From the NCBI RefSeq assembly GCF_006980715.1, contig NZ_SBHN01000004.1, positions 172,126 to 236,125 of the forward strand: 64,000 nucleotides of DNA, in the 5' to 3' direction. Below the pieces are notes generated by a model. The model saw nothing but the letters and a program-made list of their open reading frames with translations, searched no databases and was not told the origin of the DNA. The stretch comes from Telmatospirillum sp. J64-1. Lineage in GTDB: Bacteria; Pseudomonadota; Alphaproteobacteria; Rhodospirillales; Magnetospirillaceae. This document shows, in pieces, positions 58,376-64,000 of the stretch. Within the stretch, counting starts at the first letter, position 1, and each line of letters starts with the position of its first letter. Position numbers and translations under genes: made by a program.

Positions 58376-59038
58376 ATGCGCTTTCTCGTCGTTGAAGATA
58401 ACCGTTCCCTGGCACAGAGCATCGCCCGGACCTTGCAGCAAGTCGATCACGCCGTCGACATGCTGCACAACGCCGCCGATGCCATGGACGTGCTCGGCCG
58501 CGAAAGCTATGACCTTGTCATCCTCGACCTATCGTTGCCGGGCGGCGACGGCCTGGACGTGCTGCGCAGCCTGCGCCGGAACCAGAACGACGTACCGGTG
58601 CTGATCCTGACGGCGCGCGGCGAGTTGAACGAGCGTCTCGCCGGCCTCAATGCGGGCGCCGACGACTACATGGTCAAGCCCTTCGAACTGTCCGAACTCG
58701 AAGCCCGTGCCCGCGTCCTCTTGCGGCGCAGCAGCGGCAGCCGCAGCCCGCTGATCGAAGCCGGTCCGCTGGCCTTCGACACGGTCCAGCGGACGGTCAC
58801 GCTGAATGGCAATGACGTGGCCCTGACGCCGCGTGAACGCAGCCTGCTGGAAGTCCTGATCCGCAATTACGGCAAGATCATCGCCAAGGAACGCCTGGCG
58901 GAGCATCTGTTTGGCTTCGATGAATCCGCCAGCATCGGTTCCATCGAACTCTATGTCAGCCGCCTGCGGAAGAAGATCTCGACACCCGGCATCAGCATCC
59001 GGACGGTGCGCGGACTGGGCTACATGCTGAGCGAATAG
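58376..59038 (+). CDS. tctD: TctD-like response regulator
   Basis: This 220-residue OmpR-family regulator has a receiver with acidic pair E7/D8, phosphoacceptor Asp51 in DLVILDLSLPGGDG and YMVKPFELSEL. A winged helix ends SIELYVSRLRKKISTPGISIRTVRGLGYMLSE. The start MRFLVVEDN at 58376 is standard for the family. Together with the adjacent kinase it forms a TctDE pair, which in Salmonella induces the tricarboxylate transporter in response to external citrate. It is divergent from tctC, the expected target. Confidence 0.93.
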   Translation: MRFLVVEDNRSLAQSIARTLQQVDHAVDMLHNAADAMDVLGRESYDLVILDLSLPGGDGLDVLRSLRRNQNDVPVLILTARGELNERLAGLNAGADDYMVKPFELSELEARARVLLRRSSGSRSPLIEAGPLAFDTVQRTVTLNGNDVALTPRERSLLEVLIRNYGKIIAKERLAEHLFGFDESASIGSIELYVSRLRKKISTPGISIRTVRGLGYMLSE

Positions 59039-59043
59039 AGACC

Positions 59044-60483
59044 ATGTTCCTGAATTCCCTGCGGCTGCGGCTGCTGGTCTGGCTGGTCGGGCCGGGCCTG
59101 CTGCTGGCCGCCAGCCTGCTGGCGACCAAATACTATTATATGCGCAATGCGGCCGAGCAGGTTCAGGACCGCCTGCTCGCGGCCCTGGCGGTCAGCATCA
59201 CCAATTATACCGTCACGACCGGGGGCGATTTGCTGTCGCGCGACATGGAGATGCTGCTGCATGAGTTCACCCATGAAGACACCTACTACCATGTGACCGG
59301 CCCCGACGGCGCCTATGTCACCGGCCATGCCGACCTGCCGCGCCCGGACAAGTCGCGGGTCCTGGAGCCGGGCACACCCTTCTTCTACGAAAGCGTCTAT
59401 CTGGGTGAAACAGTGCGGGCAGTCGCCCTGCGCAGCTTCGTCTCGGCCCCCTATCTGGAAGGCTGGACCACGATCTACATCACCCAGACCCGCCGGGAAC
59501 GGCAGGAGCTTCTGGGCACCATCCTGGTCAATACCGGCATCGCCTTCCTCATCGTCGTCGCCATCGGCGGCATCCTCGCCTGGATCGGCATCACCCGGGG
59601 CCTGAGCCCGCTGGAGGACCTGCGCACGGCCATCCGCCGCCGCTCGCCCGACGATCTGCGGCCGATCGAGGAACAGACCCCGGCCGAGATCGCCGAAGTG
59701 GTCCATGCCCTGAACGGCCTGCTGACCAAGCTGGACCGCAGCATCACCGCCAACCAGCGCTTCATCGCCGATGCCTCGCACCAGTTGCGGACGCCGCTGG
59801 CGGCCCTGCAGGCGGAAAGCGAATGGGCCTTGCGCCATGCCCGCCACGACCATGAGAGAGAAACCCTGGAAGGGATCCTCTCCCACGCCCGCACGGCCTC
59901 GCGCCTGGCGGGGCAGCTTCTCAAGCTCGCCCGCCTCGCGCCCGAGGGCCGCAAGACCCTGGACCTCGCCTCCCTCGACCTGAAGGCATTCGCCGCCGAG
60001 GTTACCGGTGAATGGGTGGGCCGGGCGATCCGACAGGACATCGACCTGGGCTTCGAGGGCCCGGACGATCCGCAGGCCTCGGCGATGGTGCTGGGCAATT
60101 GCGTGATGCTGCGCGAGATGCTGGGCAATCTTCTCGACAACGCCCTGCGCTATTGCCCGTCCCAGTCCATCATCACCGTCCGGGTGATCCCGGCCACGGC
60201 AAGACGCGGGCCGGTCCTGGAAGTCCAGGACAACGGCCCCGGCATCCCTGTCAACCGACGGGCCGAGGCCGTCGAACGTTTCGTGCGCTTCAACGGGGAA
60301 GAGACGGAAGGCTCGGGCCTCGGCCTCGCCATCGTCAAGGAAGTGGCAGTCGCCCACGGCGCCGGCCTGGAGCTGAAGGACAGTCCGGACCGGCAGGGCC
60401 TGCTTGTCTCCATCGCCTTCCCCAGGCCGGCGGACGCCCGGCTGGCGGCTAGCCTTCCATCACCCGAATTGGCTCGCCCTTGA
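59044..60483 (+). CDS. tctE: TctE-like sensor histidine kinase
   Basis: This 479-residue membrane kinase has helices at about residues 9-28 and 158-182, and a periplasmic sensor of about 125 residues (the 2CSK-type N-terminal domain of TctE). HAMP follows, then HisKA with FIADASHQLRTPLAALQAE (His246) and an HATPase with LLDNALRYCPS, DNGPGIPVNRR and GSGLGLAIV. It starts 5 bases after tctD. The last 35 bases overlap the 3' end of the convergent hydroxyacid dehydrogenase gene, an uncommon tail-to-tail coding overlap. Confidence 0.93.
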   Translation: MFLNSLRLRLLVWLVGPGLLLAASLLATKYYYMRNAAEQVQDRLLAALAVSITNYTVTTGGDLLSRDMEMLLHEFTHEDTYYHVTGPDGAYVTGHADLPRPDKSRVLEPGTPFFYESVYLGETVRAVALRSFVSAPYLEGWTTIYITQTRRERQELLGTILVNTGIAFLIVVAIGGILAWIGITRGLSPLEDLRTAIRRRSPDDLRPIEEQTPAEIAEVVHALNGLLTKLDRSITANQRFIADASHQLRTPLAALQAESEWALRHARHDHERETLEGILSHARTASRLAGQLLKLARLAPEGRKTLDLASLDLKAFAAEVTGEWVGRAIRQDIDLGFEGPDDPQASAMVLGNCVMLREMLGNLLDNALRYCPSQSIITVRVIPATARRGPVLEVQDNGPGIPVNRRAEAVERFVRFNGEETEGSGLGLAIVKEVAVAHGAGLELKDSPDRQGLLVSIAFPRPADARLAASLPSPELARP

Positions 60484-61402
60484 GGAAAGCCAGCACCGCC
60501 TCCAGGGTCTGGCCGTAGAAGACCTCGTAGGTCTCGCGGGTCACATAGCCGATATGAGGCGTCAGCAGCAGCTTCCGCGAAGCGCGCAAAGGATGATCGG
60601 CGGGCAGCGGCTCGACGTCATAGACATCCAGCGCGGCCCCGGCCAATTGCCCCGCCTCCAGGGCGTCGAGCAGGGCCTGCCAATGCACGATCTCGCCCCG
60701 CGACGTGTTCACCAGATAGGCGTCCGGCTTCATGACGGCAAAGTCCTCGGGGCCGATCAGGCCGCGCGTGCGGGACGACAGGCGTTGATGGATGGTGACG
60801 AAATCGGCGCGCTTCAGCAGGTCCTGCTTGGAAGCGGCCTTCTCCACGCCCAATTCGTCGCAACGTTCCTGGGTCAAGTTCTCGCTCCAGGCCAGCAGCT
60901 TCATGCCGAAGGCCTTGGCATAGGTGGCGACCTGCCCCCCCAGGCGGCCCAGGCCGATGATGCCCAGGGTCGCGCCACGCAGGTCGCGGCCGAGGCTCAC
61001 TTGCCAGCCGCCCTCGCGCATGGAGGCGTTCTCGCTCACCAGCATCCGCGCCTGGGCCAGGATCAGCGCCATGGTCAGTTCCGCCGTGGCATGGCCGGGC
61101 GATTGCGTGCCGCAGACCGTGACGCCCTGTGCCCTGGCCGCCGCCACGTCGATGGCCGCATTTTTCTGGCCCGTGGTGACGATCAGCTTCAGATTGGGCA
61201 GTTGCCGGATCAGCGAGGCCGGAAAGGGCGTCCTTTCCCGCATCAGGCAGACGATGTTAAACGGCTCCAGACGCTCCACCAGGGCCTGCTCGTCGGCCAG
61301 GGTATCGCGGAAAACCGTCAGTTCGGCCTCGGGCGGCAGACGGCTCCAATCGGCGAAGCGTTCCGATACCCCTTGATAATCATCCAAGATCGCAATACGC
61401 AT
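60449..61402 (-). CDS. D-2-hydroxyacid dehydrogenase family protein
   Basis: This 317-residue NAD(P)-dependent dehydrogenase of the D-isomer 2-hydroxyacid family has the Rossmann glycine motif GIIGLGRLGGQVA and catalytic Arg in LVNTSRGEIVHW, Glu in DVYDVEPLP and His in LLTPHIGYVTRE. It may reduce or oxidise a 2-hydroxy acid such as glycerate, lactate or a longer acid; sequence does not tell which. The ATG at 61402 faces the GntR gene across a 101-base divergent region with an ATTGTATAC palindrome, so it is probably under that regulator. Its end overlaps tctE by 35 bases. Confidence 0.9.
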   Translation of the reverse strand: MRIAILDDYQGVSERFADWSRLPPEAELTVFRDTLADEQALVERLEPFNIVCLMRERTPFPASLIRQLPNLKLIVTTGQKNAAIDVAAARAQGVTVCGTQSPGHATAELTMALILAQARMLVSENASMREGGWQVSLGRDLRGATLGIIGLGRLGGQVATYAKAFGMKLLAWSENLTQERCDELGVEKAASKQDLLKRADFVTIHQRLSSRTRGLIGPEDFAVMKPDAYLVNTSRGEIVHWQALLDALEAGQLAGAALDVYDVEPLPADHPLRASRKLLLTPHIGYVTRETYEVFYGQTLEAVLAFLKGEPIRVMEG

Positions 61403-61412
61403 CGACCCCTCC

Positions 61413-61427
61413 CATTGTATACCAATG
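61413..61427. promoter_or_regulatory. Candidate GntR operator between the dehydrogenase and gntR genes
   Basis: CATTG-TATAC-CAATG is a perfect 5-base inverted repeat 11 bases upstream of the dehydrogenase start. Its ATTGTATAC is identical to the site before tcuA (51492-51500). The position over the dehydrogenase leader fits repression. Confidence 0.55.
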
Positions 61428-61503
61428 TATTTTAAGGCTAGGATACACGCATCGGCGAGACTGGCAACAGCCGGCGCCGGTGTTTAGAACGCAAAGGAAG
61501 AAA

Positions 61504-62154
61504 ATGGCACGCGGAAAACCGAGTGGGCTCAACGCCTATGAGTTGCTGCTGGAAGCCATCGACAACGGCGTCCTGCCGCCGGGCAGCCGCCTGCGCGAAG
61601 TGGAAATCGCCGAACGCTTCCAGATCAGCCGCACGCCCGTCCGCGAGGCCCTGAAGCGGCTGGAGGCCCAGGGGCTGGTCGCCCACGAACCCCATCACGG
61701 CGCCGTGGTCGCCAAGCTGGACTACGATCAGGTGGGCGAGCTGTATTTCCTGCGCGAGGTCCTGGAAGGCACCGCCGCCCGGCTTGCCGCCGTCCATGCC
61801 TCCGAGACGGAAATCGAGATCCTGCGCGAAATGGTCGAACAGGACCGTGCTTTCGCCGACAATCCCCAGGAACTGGCCCGCCGCAACAAGGCCTTCCACC
61901 GCCAGATCCATCTGGCGGCCCAGAACCGCTACCTGAACGCCGTGCTGGAAAATATGCGGGTCTCCCTGGTCCTGCTCGCCGGCACCACCCTGGCCGCGCC
62001 GAAGCGGGGGGCGGAATCCATCGAGGAACATGCCGCCGTCGTCGACGCCATCGCCCGGCACGACCCCGACGCGGCGGAAGCCGCCGTGCGGCGGCATATC
62101 GCCAATGCCCACAAGACCCGGCTCAAGCTCCAGCTCCAGGAGGCGGCGGGCTAG
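61504..62154 (+). CDS. GntR-family (FCD) transcriptional regulator
   Basis: This 216-residue regulator has a GntR winged helix (GVLPPGSRLREVEIAERFQISRTPVREALKRLEAQGLVAHEPHHGAVVAKL, about residues 18-70) and an FCD domain with ligand/metal residues in FHRQIHLAAQNRYLNAVLENM and EHAAVVDAIARHDPDAAEAAVRRHIANAHK. ATG at 61504 follows AAAGGAAGAAA. It is divergent from the hydroxyacid dehydrogenase. The same short operator-like sequence is found before tcuA, so it may coordinate this gene with the tricarballylate genes. Confidence 0.9.
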   Translation: MARGKPSGLNAYELLLEAIDNGVLPPGSRLREVEIAERFQISRTPVREALKRLEAQGLVAHEPHHGAVVAKLDYDQVGELYFLREVLEGTAARLAAVHASETEIEILREMVEQDRAFADNPQELARRNKAFHRQIHLAAQNRYLNAVLENMRVSLVLLAGTTLAAPKRGAESIEEHAAVVDAIARHDPDAAEAAVRRHIANAHKTRLKLQLQEAAG

Positions 62155-62191
62155 GACCCGACGTGCCTTCCCGGGGCGGAGGACGCGCCGT

Positions 62192-63319
62192 TCAGGGCGC
62201 CCCGGGCGCATGACCGCCGGCCTTGGCATGCCTCACCAGATATTGCGTGATGAAGGGCATGGCCAGGAGGATCAGGGCGAGACGGGCCAGGTGATGCACG
62301 GTCACATAGGCGGGATCGAGTCCTAGCGACAACGCCACGATGCCCATTTCCGGCGCACCGCCGGGGACATAGGCCAGCAGGATCGGCCCCAGGGACAGGC
62401 CCGTGATCTCCTGCGTCGCAAAGGCCGCCGCCAAGCTGATCAGCAGCGTCACCAGGGCCTGCACGCCCGCCGACCACAAGGTCCGCAGCAGGCGCAGGAA
62501 GGGAAAGCCGCCGAACCGCACGCCGACCGAGACGCCGATCACCACCTGCGCCGCCACCAGCACCCAGCCCGGCGGATGGGCTTCGGTCAGGCCCGCCAGA
62601 TGCAGGATCGCGCTGACCAACATCGGGCCGACGAAGATCGGCGTGGGCAGGCGCAGCAGCCTGGCCAACGGAATCCCCGCCACCACGCAGGCCGCCAGCA
62701 GCACCCCATCGGCCCAGGACAGGGCGGTCGCGGCCGCATCGACCCAGGGCTCGGGCAAGGCCGCGTCGGCCACGTCGATCCCCAGGAAGACCTCGAAGGC
62801 CAAAGGCAGGCCGACCAGCAGAGTGACCAGCCGCACGCCATGGGTCAGGGCGACGAGACGCACATCGGCGCCCAGATCCGGGGCCATGACCGTCATGGCA
62901 CTGAGACCGCCCGGCAGGCCGGACAGCCAGGCCGTCGGGCGGTCATAGCCCGCGATCTTGCGGCAATACCAGATGCCGAACAGGCTCATGATCAGGGTGG
63001 TGATGAACATGCCGCCCAGGCTGATCAGCCAGGTGCCGAAATGGCCGAAGATATCCTGGGTGAAGCCGCCGCCCAGGAACACCCCGACGATCGCCAGGAC
63101 CAGCGAACGCAGATGCTTCGGCCCCTGCAGCCGCGCGCCCCCCATGCTGGGGATCAGCGTCGCCATCAGGGCGCCCAGCAGCCAGGGCAAGGGCAGCGAA
63201 AGACGATAGGCCAGCCAGCCCCCGCAGAAGCCCAGGGCCAGACTGAAGCCCAACTTGGCGAGAGACAGCGGAGAGGGAAGACGAACGCCGCTTTTCGGCG
63301 GCACAAGTGTCTCTTTCAT
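62192..63319 (-). CDS. AbrB-family integral membrane protein (putative transporter)
   Basis: This 375-residue protein of the AbrB (formerly 'putative ammonia monooxygenase') family has about ten helices in two repeats. Family motifs are LPLPWLLGALMATLIPSMGG, LPGGLSAMTVMAPDLGADVRLVALTHGVRLVTLL, its repeat IFVGPMLVSAILHLAGLTEAHPPGWVLVAAQVVIGVSVGVRF, and YVPGGAPEMGIVALSLGLDPAYVTVHHLARL. The PGG..EM/AM pair is conserved across the family, whose members are thought to be exporters or carboxylate transporters of unknown substrate; it is not a DNA-binding AbrB. It is convergent with the GntR gene and ends the tricarboxylate region. Confidence 0.88.
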   Translation of the reverse strand: MKETLVPPKSGVRLPSPLSLAKLGFSLALGFCGGWLAYRLSLPLPWLLGALMATLIPSMGGARLQGPKHLRSLVLAIVGVFLGGGFTQDIFGHFGTWLISLGGMFITTLIMSLFGIWYCRKIAGYDRPTAWLSGLPGGLSAMTVMAPDLGADVRLVALTHGVRLVTLLVGLPLAFEVFLGIDVADAALPEPWVDAAATALSWADGVLLAACVVAGIPLARLLRLPTPIFVGPMLVSAILHLAGLTEAHPPGWVLVAAQVVIGVSVGVRFGGFPFLRLLRTLWSAGVQALVTLLISLAAAFATQEITGLSLGPILLAYVPGGAPEMGIVALSLGLDPAYVTVHHLARLALILLAMPFITQYLVRHAKAGGHAPGAP

Positions 63320-63739
63320 CTGGCGCCGGAAGATTCAAGAGAGGGAGGGCAGCAATGGACCCACCGCTGCCGGGGCTTTACGAGCCTGGTCAACATGGAC
63401 ATTCCCATAGTTCTTTCTCGGCTCTCTGGCGGAGCCCTCGTAAACCAAGCACCCTAACACCCGCATCTATCATTTAGCTGTCATCCGGAACGTTTCGCGA
63501 AGTCCTGGCGGGGAAGAAAGAAAAAGCGATGACAACCACTCCTTTCCCGCCCTTAAGGGTGGGTGTTTCTCTTCCTTTTTCGTGCGGGGATGCTATCTTC
63601 TCGCCACGAGACCCCGCCACAGCGGTCATACCAGACGATCACGGCGCTTGCCGCCCCTGTCCTGACGGCTGTATGGCGCGGTTGTGGCCAAGGAAGTAAG
63701 AAGTCTCTCCCGCAACCAAATTATCGAGAGGATCCAGTC
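63320..63739. other. 420-base intergenic region upstream of acnB
   Basis: No protein gene is seen here. A hairpin CCCGCCC-TTAA-GGGTGGG (63546-63563) followed by a T-rich run (63564-63580) has the form of a terminator in the plus direction, although no plus-strand gene precedes it. A small RNA made from about 63480 to 63580, or an attenuator in the acnB leader, would fit. The acnB leader between 63581 and 63739 has no riboswitch that I recognise. Confidence 0.4.
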
Positions 63740-64000
63740 GTGCTTGAAGCCTATCGCCAGCATGTCGCCGAGCGTGCCGCGCTCGGGATTCCGCCCCTGC
63801 CGCTGTCTGCCCCGCAGACGGAAGAGTTGGTCGGCCTGTTGAGGACGCCGCCCGCGGGCGAGGAGGATTTCCTTGTCGAGCTGCTCACCCACCGGGTGCC
63901 GGCCGGGGTCGACGATGCGGCCAAGGTCAAGGCCGACTTCCTGGCGCGGATCGCGCTGGGCGAGGAGAGCAACGGCCTGATCTCGCGCATCAAGGCGACG
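63740..64000 (+). CDS. acnB: Aconitate hydratase B, N-terminal part (runs off the window)
   Basis: The first 87 residues are present, beginning with a GTG start: MLEAYRQHVAERAALGIPPLPLS, then LLRTPPAGEEDFLVELLTHRVPAGVDDAAKVKADFLARI. This is the N-terminal HEAT-like domain unique to AcnB. AcnB interconverts citrate, cis-aconitate and isocitrate in the TCA cycle and can also hydrate 2-methylaconitate. GAGAGGATC precedes the start. Its position next to the tricarballylate/tricarboxylate genes is notable because TcuA makes cis-aconitate, its substrate, though a housekeeping role is certain. Confidence 0.95.
   Translation, partial: MLEAYRQHVAERAALGIPPLPLSAPQTEELVGLLRTPPAGEEDFLVELLTHRVPAGVDDAAKVKADFLARIALGEESNGLISRIKAT

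Noticed and set aside
62192..63319. AbrB-family gene as a transcriptional regulator
   Set aside because: The protein is clearly a multi-pass membrane protein; the AbrB name in this family does not refer to the Bacillus DNA-binding protein.
1..64000. CRISPR arrays, insertion sequences, prophage, tRNA and rRNA genes
   Set aside because: No regularly spaced repeats, transposase or integrase frames, phage structural genes or recognisable tRNA/rRNA sequences were seen; a dedicated tRNA scan would be needed to exclude a single tRNA.

Overview
The window is about 65% GC and densely coded. It contains no rRNA, tRNA, insertion sequence, phage gene or CRISPR array that I can recognise. The gene families point to a free-living, heterotrophic alphaproteobacterium, most likely of the Rhodospirillales: a PhyR general-stress regulator, a PetP/PetR-like MarR plus OmpR pair beside ilvE, a DUF2076 protein, many ABC, TRAP and tripartite tricarboxylate (TTT) importers, and AcnB. 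I cannot name the species.

Region 1 (1-11.8 kb) is mainly signalling: a TRIC/UPF0126 channel, an orphan ParA ATPase, a MarR - OmpR-type regulator - EnvZ-like kinase operon divergent from ilvE, a HisKA_2 multi-PAS kinase with phyR, a DUF2076 protein and a large membrane PAS kinase. Region 2 (12-15.5 kb) is a phosphonate-type ABC importer (phnD-phnC-phnE-phnE) with a Pho-box-like site but no C-P bond-cleaving enzyme nearby. Region 3 (15.5-26.5 kb) is a hexuronate/Entner-Doudoroff block: a KDPG aldolase divergent from a two-domain methylglyoxal-synthase protein and a HexR-type regulator, then a GntR regulator with manD, divergent from dctPQM-uxaC-uxuB. Together these import a hexuronate and convert D-glucuronate through fructuronate and mannonate to KDG, and KDPG to pyruvate plus glyceraldehyde-3-phosphate. 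Only the KDG kinase is absent from the window.

Region 4 (26.6-42 kb) is transport: an FbpABC-type importer, then a long minus-strand array holding two complete ABC importers (one UgpBAEC-like, one PotABCD/AfuABC-like) with an endonuclease/exonuclease/phosphatase-family protein. A LacI regulator and a divergent inositol-monophosphatase-family enzyme follow. I read this as a candidate organophosphate (phosphodiester or polyol-phosphate) import and hydrolysis locus. A SemiSWEET sugar transporter follows. Region 5 (42-48.9 kb) holds a 1249-residue fusion of an ammonium channel to three PAS domains, GGDEF and EAL, with a sigma-54-like promoter element; a periplasmic PQQ-type sugar dehydrogenase; and two unrecognised proteins.

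Region 6 (48.9-64 kb) is a tricarboxylate island: tcuAB (tricarballylate to cis-aconitate), a LysR regulator, an isopropylmalate/isocitrate-type dehydrogenase, a PrpF-family isomerase, a fused TctA-TctB permease with the TctC binding protein, divergent tctDE two-component genes, a D-2-hydroxyacid dehydrogenase, a GntR regulator and an AbrB-family membrane protein. The window ends inside acnB. A shared ATTGTATAC element links the GntR gene region to the tcuAB promoter region. Three transport operons carry a strong hairpin just after the binding-protein gene, which should raise binding protein over permease.
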